Shown: positions 20,817 to 31,060, counted from the first letter of the stretch. The stretch is DNA of 64,000 nucleotides from Dechloromonas hortensis (GCF_009469765.1 NZ_SSSQ01000001.1:558001-622000), one strand, 5' to 3'. The notes: generated by a model from the letters alone, not told the origin. Translations and numbers: made by a program.

Positions 20817-20845
20817 AAAAAGGGCAGCCTAGGCTGCCCTTTTTA
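20817..20845. terminator. strong intrinsic terminator of the atp operon (bidirectional)
   Basis: A perfect 20-base palindrome (20821-20840, core GGGCAGCC/GGCTGCCC) is flanked by an A-run on the left and TTTTT on the right. It can terminate both the rightward atp transcript and the leftward ubiJ transcript, whose genes converge here. Confidence 0.93.
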
Positions 20846-20865
20846 TTTGCCTGTCGTTGTTGCTA

Positions 20866-21438
20866 TCAAAATCGATCCAGTCTTTTCTCGAATCGAGCGA
20901 CCGCATCACGCAAGACATCGACTTCACGGATGAAGGCTGCAACCTCGCGCGGCGCAGGCAGCGAACTGGAATCTTCCGTTAAATATTCGACGATGTTTTG
21001 GGTGGCTTTGCTGGCCGACTCCCTACTTCCCGAAAGAAATTTTTGACGGAGTTTTTCAACACGGTATGCCGGGATATCCCCGACATGCGCCGCCAAATCT
21101 GCTTCGATATCCCAGCGCAAATTGCGAAAGACAAAAGCCAGAGTCTCCGCAAAGTCGATGGAACCGGACAATCTGGCAGCTTGAAACACCGCATCTTTAT
21201 CAAGCAGAAGCTTGGCGGGCGTATCCGCTGGCAGATTCACCGTGACTGCGACCGGTTCTTTTGACGAACCGGCAGCAAAGAAGCCCCGACTATCAACAAC
21301 CAGATAGATATCCAGCGCCCCCATACGGATCAGGGTCTGCTTGCCATCAAACAGACGCAGACGCTCCGAAGCCCACGCCTCATTCTGAATAAGGTGATTC
21401 AGAAGGCGGGACAGGAGACGTTCAAACGATGACATCAT
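20866..21438 (-). CDS. ubiJ: ubiquinone biosynthesis accessory factor UbiJ (SCP2-domain protein)
   Basis: 190 residues from the ATG at 21438; the next codon is also ATG, and a TTG two codons earlier is less likely. The N-terminal half fits the SCP2 lipid-binding fold (LRLFDGKQTLIRMGALDIYLVVDSRG). The C-terminus is helical and charged. UbiJ organises the Ubi enzyme complex with UbiK. Its position directly after ubiE matches ubiE-ubiJ in other proteobacteria, but ubiB is absent from the downstream side, where the atp terminator lies. Confidence 0.85.
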   Translation of the reverse strand: MMSSFERLLSRLLNHLIQNEAWASERLRLFDGKQTLIRMGALDIYLVVDSRGFFAAGSSKEPVAVTVNLPADTPAKLLLDKDAVFQAARLSGSIDFAETLAFVFRNLRWDIEADLAAHVGDIPAYRVEKLRQKFLSGSRESASKATQNIVEYLTEDSSSLPAPREVAAFIREVDVLRDAVARFEKRLDRF

Positions 21439-21478
21439 CGACAATCACCAATAGTGATGCTCGGCGGACAGCATGAGT

Positions 21479-22216
21479 TCAGAATTTATACCCACGATGC
21501 AGGGCGACCACCCCGAATGCCATGTTGAAAAATTCGACTTTTTCAAAACCGACGTCTTCCATCATGCCCTTCAGTTCTTCCTGGCTCGGGTGCACGCGAA
21601 TCGATTCGGAAAGATAGCGATAGCTGTCGGAATCGTTGGTGACCAGCTTGCCGACCCGCGGAATGACCTGGAAGGAATAGAAGTCGTAAACCGGCGCCAG
21701 CGGCTTCCAGACTTTGGAAAACTCCAGCACCAGCAGCCGCCCGCCCGGGCGCAGAACACGATACATTTCGGCCAGCGCGCCGTCTTTGTGGGTCATGTTG
21801 CGCAAGCCGAAGGCGACGGTGACACAATCAAAGTAATCGTCCGGGAAAGGCAGCTTCTCGGCATCGCACTGCGCAGCCGGAACCATGTAGCCTTTGTCGA
21901 GCAAGCGATCACGCCCGCGGGCCAGCATTGCATTGTTGATATCGGTAAGCCAGACCTCGCCGCTTTTGCCGACTCGCTTGGCAAAAGCCAGCGACAGGTC
22001 GCCGGTACCACCGGCCACATCGAGTACGCGGGAGCCTTCGCGGACGCCGCTGCGCTGAATGGTAAAGGCCTTCCAGAGGCGATGCATGCCTCCCGACATC
22101 AAGTCGTTCATCAGGTCATAGCGACTGGCAACCGAGTCAAAAACATCGGCAACACGCCGTGCTTTTTCCTGCTCGGCGACCGTTTCAAAGCCAAAATGGG
22201 TTTTATCGTTGTTCAT
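21479..22216 (-). CDS. ubiE: ubiquinone/menaquinone biosynthesis C-methyltransferase UbiE
   Basis: 245 residues from [10 protein letters not shown] at 22216; an in-frame ATG at 22237 gives seven extra residues without a better ribosome site. SAM motif I is [18 protein letters not shown]. The UbiE signatures [17 protein letters not shown] and [17 protein letters not shown] are clear. It C-methylates 2-polyprenyl-6-methoxy-1,4-benzoquinol. It is probably co-transcribed with the DUF971 gene (4-base gap) and ubiJ. Confidence 0.96.
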   Translation of the reverse strand: MNNDKTHFGFETVAEQEKARRVADVFDSVASRYDLMNDLMSGGMHRLWKAFTIQRSGVREGSRVLDVAGGTGDLSLAFAKRVGKSGEVWLTDINNAMLARGRDRLLDKGYMVPAAQCDAEKLPFPDDYFDCVTVAFGLRNMTHKDGALAEMYRVLRPGGRLLVLEFSKVWKPLAPVYDFYSFQVIPRVGKLVTNDSDSYRYLSESIRVHPSQEELKGMMEDVGFEKVEFFNMAFGVVALHRGYKF

Positions 22217-22220
22217 GGTA

Positions 22221-22643
22221 TCAATGATGATGTCCACAGCTACCGCCGGCAGCCGGGCGTGAGGTCGTATCTATGTCCCGCGACAGGCCTTGCCCTTCAA
22301 TCTGCTCAAGATAGGCCTGCCACAGCTCATCGTGGTGGACGCCAAGGTTATAAAGCAGGTCCCACGAATACAGGCCGCTGTCGTGACCATCGGAGAAGAC
22401 GAAACGTAGTGCATAGGTACCGACAGGCTCGACGCGTTCAATCTCGACATTCCGCTTGCCGGTCTGCAGCGTTTCCTGACCAGGGCCATGCCCGCGCGCT
22501 TCGGCCGAGGGAGTGTACACACGCAAGTATTCGAAATCCAACTTGAAACTTTCACCACTCTCGTAGGAAATCTCCAGCACGCGCGATTTCTGATGCAGTT
22601 TGATTTCGCTCGGAATCGGCGTATCCCGCTCAATACCAGCCAT
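22221..22643 (-). CDS. DUF971 (gamma-butyrobetaine hydroxylase-like N-terminal) protein
   Basis: 140 residues. The core is [20 protein letters not shown]...[11 protein letters not shown] and [27 protein letters not shown], the GBBH-like_N/DUF971 fold. The tail ends in SCGHHH, which could bind metal. DUF971 proteins commonly sit next to ubiE or Fe-S genes; their biochemical role is unsettled. A GGAGG lies close upstream of the ATG. Confidence 0.85.
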   Translation of the reverse strand: MAGIERDTPIPSEIKLHQKSRVLEISYESGESFKLDFEYLRVYTPSAEARGHGPGQETLQTGKRNVEIERVEPVGTYALRFVFSDGHDSGLYSWDLLYNLGVHHDELWQAYLEQIEGQGLSRDIDTTSRPAAGGSCGHHH

Positions 22644-22705
22644 AACTTCCTCCAGGGTAAGGGCGCTAGTTTAGCGCACTCGTTCCAGTCTGGCGGCAAG
22701 ATAGG

Positions 22706-24310
22706 TCAAAGAGGATCGTAGGTGACCCGGTCGAAATCCAGCCCGCGCTGCAGGATGTGCTTCAGTCGGACCTGCCAGTGTGCCTCCCCGTTAAAAACAT
22801 CGAGGACCCGACTGGCCTGGTACATCCCGACCGGGATGACGATCGAGCCGGCTTCGTGAATCGCCGGCACAGCGGGCAACAGAAAAGCCCGCACGAAATG
22901 CTCACCGGCGGCAGCACTGCTCGCCGCATAGCGCACCCCGATCCCGGTCGGCATGCCCGGCAGGCTGGCGACGCCGACGATCAGGCCACCGCTCTCTTCC
23001 TGCATCAGCCAACTGGCTTGAACGAGCAGGAAATGCTCACCATCGTGCGGACAGACCGCCATCAACTGCCCGTGCGCCAGTTTTTGGCCGGCACCGTTGC
23101 GGGCCAGGCGAAAGCCATTGGCGGAATGGTTGATGACCGACCATTCGTCGACTGGAAAGCTGACACTGGGCTTGATACTCAATGCCTGACCAGGCTCGGC
23201 CCGGTCGCGGAAGGTAAATAGCTGGTCGAAATCGCCCCGCGAATAGGCACTAGCCGAATCCGGTTGAACGAACTCATGCCCGGTAACATAGAAATGGATC
23301 GCCTCCAGCCCGACCACCACCCGGGCGATCCCGGTCGTCGGAAAGCGCCGGAAGCGGCGGGGCGAGGCCAATTGGCTCCACGGGCGGGACAGGTGCTCGA
23401 GCAACTGGATGACATGGCTGGAGGTTTCTTCCCCCAGACCGAGTTGGGACGGCGTGATGCGCTGGTGCAACTGGCTGAGCATGTGATTGATCTGCAAGCC
23501 CAGACGCGTCGTGTCGAGACGGCGGGCATCACTGCCCGGTTCGTCGGCCAGCGCGCATGGATGCAAGGGCGCATCCTTCATCAATTCGACGATGTAGGGC
23601 GGAATATTCGGCTCGTCGTCGAGTCGGTGCAGTGAAATTAGCGGCGCCCACAGGCCGGCCCATCGTCGAATCAGGTTCAGGTTGCGCACGCTATTGCTGT
23701 ACGGACTGGCCAGATCAATCAGCAACAGCGTGGCATAGGCTGCGGCACAGTGCGTCGCCTGCAAGTTGTTTTCCAGCACGTCTTCGACGGGCAAACAGGC
23801 AACACCCCACTCTTCGGCAGTTTCGTAATAGCCATGCAATTCCATCCAGATGCCGGCCGGCAACTCGCGACGGGCCCGATAATGCTCGAGGATGATCATC
23901 CCCGTGTAGTAAAGGCAGCGGTGCAGGATGGTCGCCATCAATGACGCATACTGCGTGTTGGCGGCGTCCGGCTCCTCCAGGCGCGCGCACAGCGCATAGG
24001 CCTTGCTGGTCTTGCGCCAGACTGCGACCACCTGCTCGAAAGAGGCCTCTTCGTCATCGCTCAGCGTGAGCGGCTTGTTGTGATAGCGCCGGGCCATTTC
24101 TTCTTCGACGAAACACATCGGCACCCGTGCCTGTTCCAGCAACGCAAACAACACGCCGGGATCCGGCGGCTCCACCAGCAGGCTATCCAGCAGGCGGATC
24201 AACTGTTGCTCAGCCGCCAGCGGATTGGCCAGCGGCAGTTGGGCCAGCAGGTTAGCCCCGGTTTGCAAATCGCGAATCGACAGTTCGCTTGCCCGGAAGT
24301 TATCGTTCAT
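22706..24310 (-). CDS. conserved hypothetical protein with PilZ-like C-terminal region
   Basis: 534 residues. The first 380 or so are predominantly helical with no recognised motif. The last 140 contain beta-rich sequence including NHSANG, which fits the (D/N)xSxxG half of the PilZ c-di-GMP-binding signature. I could not place the paired RxxxR box with confidence (FRDRAEPG is the nearest). A c-di-GMP role is therefore possible but unproven. It sits between the HIT gene (9-base gap) and DUF971/ubiE. Confidence 0.6.
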   Translation of the reverse strand: MNDNFRASELSIRDLQTGANLLAQLPLANPLAAEQQLIRLLDSLLVEPPDPGVLFALLEQARVPMCFVEEEMARRYHNKPLTLSDDEEASFEQVVAVWRKTSKAYALCARLEEPDAANTQYASLMATILHRCLYYTGMIILEHYRARRELPAGIWMELHGYYETAEEWGVACLPVEDVLENNLQATHCAAAYATLLLIDLASPYSNSVRNLNLIRRWAGLWAPLISLHRLDDEPNIPPYIVELMKDAPLHPCALADEPGSDARRLDTTRLGLQINHMLSQLHQRITPSQLGLGEETSSHVIQLLEHLSRPWSQLASPRRFRRFPTTGIARVVVGLEAIHFYVTGHEFVQPDSASAYSRGDFDQLFTFRDRAEPGQALSIKPSVSFPVDEWSVINHSANGFRLARNGAGQKLAHGQLMAVCPHDGEHFLLVQASWLMQEESGGLIVGVASLPGMPTGIGVRYAASSAAAGEHFVRAFLLPAVPAIHEAGSIVIPVGMYQASRVLDVFNGEAHWQVRLKHILQRGLDFDRVTYDPL

Positions 24311-24319
24311 GACATTTCC

Positions 24320-24778
24320 CTACTGCACACTGCCACCGAGCGCCCGGGAAAGTGCGTCAGCCAGCGTGGCATCGTCAACCGTCGGCGCTGCCGGGCGGCC
24401 TTCGCGATGCACGGCGCCCCAGATCGGCTCGGGGAAATGGCGGTCTTCCTGCCAGCGCGGAATGACGTGCCAGTGCACATGCGGCACGACATTGCCGAAA
24501 CTGGCTAGATTGATCTTGTCCGGTGCGAACAGCGTTCTGATCACGCCCTCGACGGCGAACACGACGTCCATCAGGCTGCGCCGCTCGCCGGCATCAAGGT
24601 CGGTCATCTCGCGGACGTGGGCCGTCCAGATGACCCGGCAAAACCCCGGGTAGTTGGGGTCCGCAACCCGCACCACACGGCAGACCGGTGACTCCCAAAG
24701 CACCGTGCCGCCGCTTGAAAGACAAAGTTCACATGATTTGGAATTGGCGCCATTTCCCACGTTCAAAGCTCCGGTCAT
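24320..24778 (-). CDS. HIT family nucleotide-binding protein
   Basis: 152 residues. The histidine triad is HVHWHVIPR, preceded by INLASFGNVVP. An N-terminal CELC pair may bind zinc, as in several HIT hydrolases. Members hydrolyse nucleotide phosphoramidates or dinucleoside polyphosphates; the substrate is unknown. It is followed closely by the PilZ-like gene. Confidence 0.9.
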   Translation of the reverse strand: MTGALNVGNGANSKSCELCLSSGGTVLWESPVCRVVRVADPNYPGFCRVIWTAHVREMTDLDAGERRSLMDVVFAVEGVIRTLFAPDKINLASFGNVVPHVHWHVIPRWQEDRHFPEPIWGAVHREGRPAAPTVDDATLADALSRALGGSVQ

Positions 24779-24818
24779 TTTTTTCTAGCATTACACCGGA
24801 ACCTTAATAGCGCAACCG

Positions 24819-24850
24819 CGGCCGTGAATCCAGCAAGTAATTCACGGCCG
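24819..24850. terminator. hairpin downstream of the DUF3683 oxidase gene
   Basis: A perfect 11-bp stem (24819-24829 with 24840-24850) closes a 10-base loop in the 92-base gap between the oxidase stop and the HIT start. No T-run follows on the transcribed strand, so it may be a processing or factor-assisted stop. Confidence 0.5.
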
Positions 24851-24870
24851 GCGGGTAAATACAGCCGAGA

Positions 24871-27800
24871 TCAGAGCAAAACGCGCTCGATCCCGCCGTT
24901 ATTGGCGCGGTCAACATACTGCGCCGCCCAATTTTCACCGAGCAGATACTTGGCCATCTCGACCACGATGTAGTCGGCCTTGGTATCGGCGTCGTCCTCG
25001 TAGCGCGACAGGCCCTGCAAACAGGCCGGGCAGGAAGTCAAAATCTTGACGTCGCCCTTGAAGCCATCGGCCCGCAGCGCGGCGGCTTGGGTCTCGATGT
25101 CTTCCTGCTTGCGGAACTTGACCTGGGTCGCGATATCCGGCCGGGAGTAGGCAAAGGAACCGGCATCGCCGCAGCAGCGGTCGGTCAGCAGCACGTCCTG
25201 GCCCATCAGCGTCTTGGTCACCGCGAGCGGCGCGTAGGCCTTGATCGGCGTGTGGCAGGGATCGTGATACATGTAGCGGGTACCCTCAACCCCGTTGAGC
25301 TTGACGCCCTTTTCCATCAGGTACTCGTGGATATCGAGCAGGCGGCAACCGGGGAAGATCTTCTCGAACTGGTACTTCTGCAGTTGATCCATGCAGGTAC
25401 CGCAGGAGACGATCACCGTTTTGATGTCGAGATAGTTCAGCGTGTTGGCGACGCGGTGGAAGAGCACGCGGTTGTCGGTGGTGATCTTCTGGCCCTTGTC
25501 TTCATCCCCGGAAGCGTTCTGCGGATAGCCGCAGCACAGGTAGCCCGGCGGCAGCACGGTCGTCGCGCCGATCTCGTAGAGCATGGCCTGGGTGGCCAGA
25601 CCGACCTGCGAGAAGAGCCGTTCCGAACCGCAACCCGGGAAGTAGAAAACGGCATCGGATTCTTCGGTCGTCTTCTTGGGATTGCGGATAACCGGGATGA
25701 CCTTGTCGTCCTCGATATCGAGCAGGGCGCGCGAGGTCCGCTTGGGCAGATTGCCCGGCATCGGCCGGTTCAGGAAGTGGATGATCTGCGTCTTGACGGT
25801 CGGCGCGCCGACCGTCGCCGGCGGATGCACTCGCGTTTCGCGGACTAGGCCGAGCCTCTTGACGGCCTTGTAGGCCAGGCGCTGCGCCTTGAAGCCGAAG
25901 TCCATCATGACGCCGCGCATCAGCTTGATGGTCGCCGGATCCTTCAGGTTCAGGTAGGTCATCGCCGCCGCCGTACCCGGACTGAAGCGCTTCTTCTCCT
26001 GCTTGCGCAGGAAATTGCGCATGGCGACGGAAACATCGCCGAAATCGATGTCGACCGGACAGGGTTTGACGCAACGATGGCAGACCGTGCAGTGGTCGGC
26101 GACGTCGTTGAATTCGTCGAAATGCTTCAGCGAAATGCCGCGCCGGGTCTGTTCTTCGTAGAGGAAGGCCTCGACCAGCAGCGAGGTGGCGAGAATCTTG
26201 TTGCGCGGCGAGTAGAGCAGGTTGGCGCGCGGCACATGGGTCGAGCAGACCGGCTTGCATTTGCCACAACGCAGGCAATCCTTGACCATATCGGAAATCT
26301 TGCCGATTTCCGACTGTTCCATGATCAGCGATTCGGTACCGAGCAGGCTGAAGGAGGGCGTATAGGCGTTGCCCAGATCGCCATGGGGCATCAGCTTGCC
26401 CTTGTTGAAGCGGCCTTCCGGATCGACCTTCTGCTTGTAGGCGCGGAAGGGGGCCAGTTCAGCTTCGCTGAGGAACTCCAGCTTGGTGATGCCGATGCCG
26501 TGTTCGCCGGAAATGACGCCATCCAGCGAGCGGGCGAGATGCATGATGCGCTCGACCGCCTTGTTGGCCGTCTGCAACATCTCGTAGTTGTCGGAATTGA
26601 CCGGGATGTTGGTATGCACGTTGCCGTCGCCGGCGTGCATGTGTAGCGCGACAAAGACGCGGCCGCGCAGCACTTCCTTGTGGATGGCTTCGATGCGCTC
26701 GACGATCGGGCGATAGACCCCGCCGTCGAAAATCTTGATCAAGCGGGCATGCAGTTCCTGCTTCCAGGAAGTGCGCACCGAATAGTCCTGCAGCCGGTGG
26801 AACAGTTTCGGGTTGGCCGCCTTGTTGGTCAGCTCACCGGCCTGCACGCCGTAGGACGCAAAGCGCGACTCGGCCTCGGCCAGCGGCAGGTCGAGATTCT
26901 CGAGCAGCCATTCCCAGCGCAACCGAACCGCGTTGACGTAATCGAGTGCGGCCTGCCGGCGGTCGCCGATCAAGACCTCGCTGTCAATCGTCGTATCGCC
27001 GCGGTGCAGGGGCAGATCGCCCTTGAGGAACTCGCTGACTGCGTCGCACAGGGCCAGCTTGTTCTGCGTGGACAGCTCGATGTTGATGCGTTCGATGCCA
27101 TCGCAATAGTCGCCCATCCGCGGCAGCGGGATGACGACGTCTTCATTGACCTTGAAGGCGTTGGTGTGACGCGAAATGGCCGCCGTCCGCGAGCGGTCGA
27201 GCCAGAATTTCTTGCGTGTTTCGGCGTTGACCGCAATGAAGCCTTCCGCCGCCCGCAGGTTGCACATGCGGACAACTTCGGAAGCAGCCGCCATCACGGC
27301 ATTTTCGTCGTGACCGACGAGGTCGCCGAGCAGCACCATTTTCGGCCGGCCGTGGCGCTTGGCCTTGGTCGCGTAGCCGACCGCCTTGACATAGCGCTCG
27401 TCGAGATGCTCGAGGCCGGCCAACTGCACGCCGGCCGCCAGACCGGCACCGCCCGGCTTGAAATAGTCGGTGATTTCGACGATGGCGGGGACCGCTTCGC
27501 GGACCTGGCCGAAGAATTCGAGGCAGACCGTGCGCACCACCGGCGGCATCTTGTGCAGCACCCAGCGGGCGGCGACGATCAGGCCGTCGGTGCCTTCCTT
27601 CTGGACGCCGGGCACGCCGCCGAGGAACTTGTCGGTGACGTCCTTGCCGAGGCCAACCTTGCGGCAGGCGGCGCCGGCGATACTGAGGATTTCCTCGCCG
27701 AGCAGTTTCTTGCCGCTCGGATCGAAACGCTTCAGGCGGAACTCGACCTTCTCCTGCTCGTGGATCTTGCCGTAGTTGTGGTTCAGGCGTTCGACTTCTA

Positions 27801-28746
27801 GCCAGTTGCCGTCCGGATCGACCATCTTCCACCAGGCCAGGTTGTCGAGCGCAGTGCCCCACAACACGGCCTTCTTGCCGCCGGCATTCATCGCGATGTT
27901 GCCGCCGATGCAGGAAGCGCTGGCCGACGTCGGGTCGACGGCGAAGACGCGGCCGGCCGCCGAGGCGGCTTCGGCGACCCGCTCGGTGACGACGCCGGCA
28001 CCGGTGCGGATGGTTGCGTAAGGTGCCGTATGGCCGGGCAGTACGATTTCTTCGACCGGGCCGATGTCGATCAGCTTTTCGGTATTGATCACCGCCGAGT
28101 GCGGCGTCAGCGGCACGGCGCCGCCGGTGTAGCCGGTGCCGCCGCCGCGCGGGATGATGGTCAGACCGGCCTCGATACAACCGCGGACGAGATGGCCGAT
28201 TTCCTCTTCGGTATCCGGATAGAGGACGACGAAGGGGTATTCAACGCGCCAGTCGGTGGCGTCGGTGACATGCGAGACACGGGCCAGGCCATCGAAAGCG
28301 ATGTTGTCCTTACGCGTGTGCTTGCCGAGAATTTTCTGGACCTTGCGGCGCAGGTCGTGCGTTTCGCCGAAGCGTTCGGCAAAACGGTTCACCGCATCGC
28401 GTGCCGCATCGACCAGGCGCTTGACCTTGGCGGCGCGTTCCGGCCCTTCGCTTTCCGTTGCCTCGCGGCGCTTTTCCACTTCGGAAAGGCGGTGGTGCAG
28501 GGCATTGACCAGGGCATCGCGGCGCTCGCGGTTGGCCAGCAGGTCGTCTTCCAGGTAGGGGTTGCGCTGCACGACCCAGATGTCGCCCAGCACCTCGTAG
28601 AGCATGCGCGCCGAACGGCCGGTGACGCGCTCGCTGCGGAGCTCGTCGAGCACGGCCCAGTTGTCGGCGCCGAGCAGGCGGATAACGATCTCACGATCGG
28701 AAAACGAAGTGTAGTTGTAAGGGATTTCGCGCAGGCGGGCAGTCAT
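24871..28746 (-). CDS. DUF3683 FAD-linked oxidase fused to 4Fe-4S and CCG (heterodisulfide reductase-like) domains
   Basis: 1291 residues. Order: an N-terminal DUF3683 region (1-170); a PCMH-type FAD domain (about 170-350, [31 protein letters not shown]); an FAD-oxidase C-terminal domain (about 560-800, [29 protein letters not shown]); two 4Fe-4S motifs near 822 ([11 protein letters not shown]) and 885 ([12 protein letters not shown]); and CCG cysteine motifs near 1035-1070 ([15 protein letters not shown]) and 1165-1190 (DPCHTP, RCCGDAG). The architecture fuses what glycolate or D-lactate oxidase systems encode as GlcD plus GlcF. It probably oxidises a 2-hydroxy acid and passes electrons to quinone or cytochrome; the substrate is unknown. 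Confidence 0.88.
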   Translation of the reverse strand: MTARLREIPYNYTSFSDREIVIRLLGADNWAVLDELRSERVTGRSARMLYEVLGDIWVVQRNPYLEDDLLANRERRDALVNALHHRLSEVEKRREATESEGPERAAKVKRLVDAARDAVNRFAERFGETHDLRRKVQKILGKHTRKDNIAFDGLARVSHVTDATDWRVEYPFVVLYPDTEEEIGHLVRGCIEAGLTIIPRGGGTGYTGGAVPLTPHSAVINTEKLIDIGPVEEIVLPGHTAPYATIRTGAGVVTERVAEAASAAGRVFAVDPTSASASCIGGNIAMNAGGKKAVLWGTALDNLAWWKMVDPDGNWLEVERLNHNYGKIHEQEKVEFRLKRFDPSGKKLLGEEILSIAGAACRKVGLGKDVTDKFLGGVPGVQKEGTDGLIVAARWVLHKMPPVVRTVCLEFFGQVREAVPAIVEITDYFKPGGAGLAAGVQLAGLEHLDERYVKAVGYATKAKRHGRPKMVLLGDLVGHDENAVMAAASEVVRMCNLRAAEGFIAVNAETRKKFWLDRSRTAAISRHTNAFKVNEDVVIPLPRMGDYCDGIERINIELSTQNKLALCDAVSEFLKGDLPLHRGDTTIDSEVLIGDRRQAALDYVNAVRLRWEWLLENLDLPLAEAESRFASYGVQAGELTNKAANPKLFHRLQDYSVRTSWKQELHARLIKIFDGGVYRPIVERIEAIHKEVLRGRVFVALHMHAGDGNVHTNIPVNSDNYEMLQTANKAVERIMHLARSLDGVISGEHGIGITKLEFLSEAELAPFRAYKQKVDPEGRFNKGKLMPHGDLGNAYTPSFSLLGTESLIMEQSEIGKISDMVKDCLRCGKCKPVCSTHVPRANLLYSPRNKILATSLLVEAFLYEEQTRRGISLKHFDEFNDVADHCTVCHRCVKPCPVDIDFGDVSVAMRNFLRKQEKKRFSPGTAAAMTYLNLKDPATIKLMRGVMMDFGFKAQRLAYKAVKRLGLVRETRVHPPATVGAPTVKTQIIHFLNRPMPGNLPKRTSRALLDIEDDKVIPVIRNPKKTTEESDAVFYFPGCGSERLFSQVGLATQAMLYEIGATTVLPPGYLCCGYPQNASGDEDKGQKITTDNRVLFHRVANTLNYLDIKTVIVSCGTCMDQLQKYQFEKIFPGCRLLDIHEYLMEKGVKLNGVEGTRYMYHDPCHTPIKAYAPLAVTKTLMGQDVLLTDRCCGDAGSFAYSRPDIATQVKFRKQEDIETQAAALRADGFKGDVKILTSCPACLQGLSRYEDDADTKADYIVVEMAKYLLGENWAAQYVDRANNGGIERVLL

Positions 28747-28804
28747 GGAAGCAGCCGGGGTCCGTCAAAAGATAAATTTTAGCGTATTGCAGCGCAACAC
28801 GTCG

Positions 28805-28873
28805 GCAGAGATAGACTGTGCCGGCTAGGCAAAGGTTCAGCCGGGTGCGACCAAAGAGTGCGGCTATCTCTGC
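28805..28873 (-). promoter_or_regulatory. nested inverted repeat in the leader of the DUF3683 oxidase gene
   Basis: A 10-base arm gcagagatag (28805-28814) is matched by its exact complement at 28864-28873. Inside the loop is a second stem, ccggct/agccgg (28821-28826 with 28839-28844). The element fills the gap between the end of the YqaA-like gene and the oxidase start and would be part of the oxidase 5' leader RNA. Confidence 0.45.
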
Positions 28874-28878
28874 TGCAG

Positions 28879-29301
28879 TTAATTCATCGCCGACTGGGCG
28901 ACCAGCCAGTAACGGGCAAATTTGCCGATGGCCATGAACAGGCAGCATGGCAACCAGTGCAGCCGCAGCCAGCCGGCAGCCAGACACAACGCGTCCCCAA
29001 TCAGCGGCGCCCAGGCCAGCAGCAGGGCCGGGCTGCCCCAGCGTTCGAGTTTTTCCTTGTGCGGCAAGCGCTCCAGCCTTTGCCAGCGGGGCAGGTAGCG
29101 GCCGCACCACCAGGAGGTCATGCCGCCCGCCGTATTGCCAACGGTGACGAGGAGCAGGGCCACCCCGTATTGGCCGGGATGCAGCTTCAGAAAACCCCAG
29201 AGCAGGGCTTCGGAGCCGCCGGGCAGCACCGTGGCCGACAGGAAACTGGCAGCCAGCAAGCCCCAAAGCCCGTTTTCCGCCGTGACGTTTAGCCACTCCA
29301 C
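28879..29301 (-). CDS. YqaA/DedA-like inner membrane protein
   Basis: 140 residues from a GTG at 29301. A GGGGG ribosome site lies nine bases upstream, while the longer frame to 29343 would run into ilvA. It has three to four hydrophobic segments with the family pattern LLAASFLSATVLPGGSEALLWGFL, GNTAGGMTSWWCGRYLP and APLIGDALCLAAGWLR. These SNARE-associated/DedA-like proteins are linked to membrane lipid handling. It starts back-to-back with ilvA, 36 bases apart. Confidence 0.8.
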   Translation of the reverse strand: MEWLNVTAENGLWGLLAASFLSATVLPGGSEALLWGFLKLHPGQYGVALLLVTVGNTAGGMTSWWCGRYLPRWQRLERLPHKEKLERWGSPALLLAWAPLIGDALCLAAGWLRLHWLPCCLFMAIGKFARYWLVAQSAMN

Positions 29302-29310
29302 CCGTAGAAT
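29282..29310 (+). promoter_or_regulatory. possible promoter of ilvA
   Basis: GTGACG (29282-29287) and TAGAAT (29305-29310) are spaced by 17 bases, 27 bases before the ilvA start. The -35 match is modest. It overlaps the start of the divergent YqaA-like gene. Confidence 0.4.
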
Positions 29311-29337
29311 CCCCCTTTTGCCCTTAAGAATCGCGCC

Positions 29338-30882
29338 ATGCACCCCGATTATCTCGAAAAAGTTCTCAACGCACAGGTTTACGACGTGGCGATCGAAACG
29401 CCGCTCGAACTGGCTGGCAACCTTTCCGCTCGGGTCGGCAACAAGATTATTCTCAAGCGCGAAGACATGCAGCCGGTGTTCTCCTTCAAGCTACGCGGCG
29501 CCTACAACAAGATCGCCAGCCTGTCGGCCGAAAAGCTGAAGCGCGGCGTCATCTGCGCCTCGGCCGGCAACCACGCCCAAGGTGTCGCGCTATCGGCGGC
29601 CAAAGTCGGCTGCCGGGCGGTCATCGTCATGCCGACCTCGACGCCGGGCATCAAGATCGACGCGGTCAAGCGCCGCGGCGGCGAAGTCGTGCTATTCGGC
29701 GACTCTTTCGACGATTCCTACGCCCACGCGCTGGAACTGGAAAAATCCGAGAAGCTGACCTTCGTCCATCCTTTCGACGATCCGGAAGTGATCGCCGGGC
29801 AGGGCACCGTGGCGATGGAAATCCTGCGCCAGCACTCGCGGCACAACGGTCCGATCCATGCCGTGTTCTGCGCTATCGGCGGCGGTGGCCTGGCGGCCGG
29901 GGTGGCCGCCTACATCAAGCGCCTGCGCCCGGACGTCAAGGTGATCGGCGTCGAGACTTTCGACGCCGATGCGATGAAACAGTCGCTGGCCGCCGGCAAG
30001 CGGGTGCGCCTCGACCAGGTCGGCCTGTTCGCCGACGGCACCGCCGTCAAGCTGGTCGGCGAGGAAACCTTCCGGCTGTGCAAGGAATATCTCGACGAAG
30101 TCATCCTGGTCGACTCCGACGCCATCTGCGCCGCGATCAAGGACGTCTTCGAGGACACCCGCTCCATCCTCGAACCCTCGGGCGCGCTGGCCGTCGCCGG
30201 TGCCAAGGAGTACGCCCGCCAGCACAAGCTGAAGGACAAAAACCTGGTCGCGGTGACTTCCGGCGCCAACATGAACTTCGATCGCCTGCGCTTCGTCGCC
30301 GAGCGCGCCGAATTCGGCGAGCAGCGCGAAGCGGTGTTCGCCGTGACGCTGCCCGAGAAGCCGGGAGCCTACAAGAAATTCCTCGGCCTGATCGGCAAGC
30401 GCAACGTTACCGAATTCAACTACCGCTACCACACCGCCAGCGAGGCCCATGTTTTTGTCGGTGTCCAGGTGGTCGACCGCAAGGAATCGCTGAAGCTGGT
30501 CGATAGCCTGCAGAAACACGGCTACCCGACGCTCGACCTGACCGACGACGAGATGGCCAAGAACCACATCCGGCACATGGTCGGCGGCCATGCGCCAGCC
30601 GCCTGCGAAGCGGAACAAAACGGCGGCCTGCGCGAACTGCTCTACCGCTTCGAATTCCCGGAGCGGCCGGGCGCGCTGATGAATTTCCTGACCCAGATGA
30701 GTGCTGGCTGGAACATCAGCCTGTTCCATTACCGCAACCACGGTGCCGACTACGGCCGCGTGCTGGTCGGCATGCAGGTGCCGCCGGGCGAGATGAGCGA
30801 GTTCCGGAATTTCCTGACCAAGCTCGGCTACGCCCACTGGGACGAGAGCGACAACCCGGTCTACAAGCTCTTCCTCGGCTAA
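29338..30882 (+). CDS. ilvA: threonine ammonia-lyase (threonine deaminase), biosynthetic
   Basis: 514 residues. The PLP-binding lysine is Lys51 (FSFKLRGAYNK) and the glycine loop is AIGGGGLAAGVAAY. The C-terminal third carries two ACT-like regulatory repeats (AVFAVTLPEKPGAYKKFLGL and LYRFEFPERPGALMNFLTQM), as in the isoleucine-inhibited enzyme. It converts threonine to 2-oxobutanoate, the first committed step to isoleucine. A strong terminator follows. Confidence 0.96.
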   Translation: MHPDYLEKVLNAQVYDVAIETPLELAGNLSARVGNKIILKREDMQPVFSFKLRGAYNKIASLSAEKLKRGVICASAGNHAQGVALSAAKVGCRAVIVMPTSTPGIKIDAVKRRGGEVVLFGDSFDDSYAHALELEKSEKLTFVHPFDDPEVIAGQGTVAMEILRQHSRHNGPIHAVFCAIGGGGLAAGVAAYIKRLRPDVKVIGVETFDADAMKQSLAAGKRVRLDQVGLFADGTAVKLVGEETFRLCKEYLDEVILVDSDAICAAIKDVFEDTRSILEPSGALAVAGAKEYARQHKLKDKNLVAVTSGANMNFDRLRFVAERAEFGEQREAVFAVTLPEKPGAYKKFLGLIGKRNVTEFNYRYHTASEAHVFVGVQVVDRKESLKLVDSLQKHGYPTLDLTDDEMAKNHIRHMVGGHAPAACEAEQNGGLRELLYRFEFPERPGALMNFLTQMSAGWNISLFHYRNHGADYGRVLVGMQVPPGEMSEFRNFLTKLGYAHWDESDNPVYKLFLG

Positions 30883-30904
30883 TCGGGTTTGCTTATATCT
30901 TTGT

Positions 30905-30918
30905 AAGAATCAATTCTT
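30905..30918. promoter_or_regulatory. AT-rich palindrome after ilvA
   Basis: AAGAATCAATTCTT is a 14-base inverted repeat (6-bp arms, 2-base centre) in a locally AT-rich patch between ilvA and its terminator. It could be an operator for a separate short transcript or just part of the ilvA 3' UTR. Confidence 0.3.
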
Positions 30919-30944
30919 TTTCGAAATAAAGCACGCTCCCTAGG

Positions 30945-30988
30945 CTCCGGTCATCGCGCTTTCTAGCGCAGCTTGACCGGAGTTTTTT
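30945..30988 (+). terminator. intrinsic terminator downstream of ilvA
   Basis: CTCCGGTCA (30945-30953) pairs with TGACCGGAG (30974-30982), with an extra inner GCGC/GCGC helix. TTTTTT follows immediately at 30983-30988. Confidence 0.9.
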
Positions 30989-31060
30989 CATGCGCAAAAT
31001 TGCCTTTTCTGCGGCGTCGACCGCAGGACCCGCCTTTTTCATCTGAAGCGCCAGGGGAAG

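Noticed and set aside
30990..31046. 18-codon ORF after the ilvA terminator
   Set aside because: Starts directly after the T-run, with no ribosome site and no recognisable peptide.
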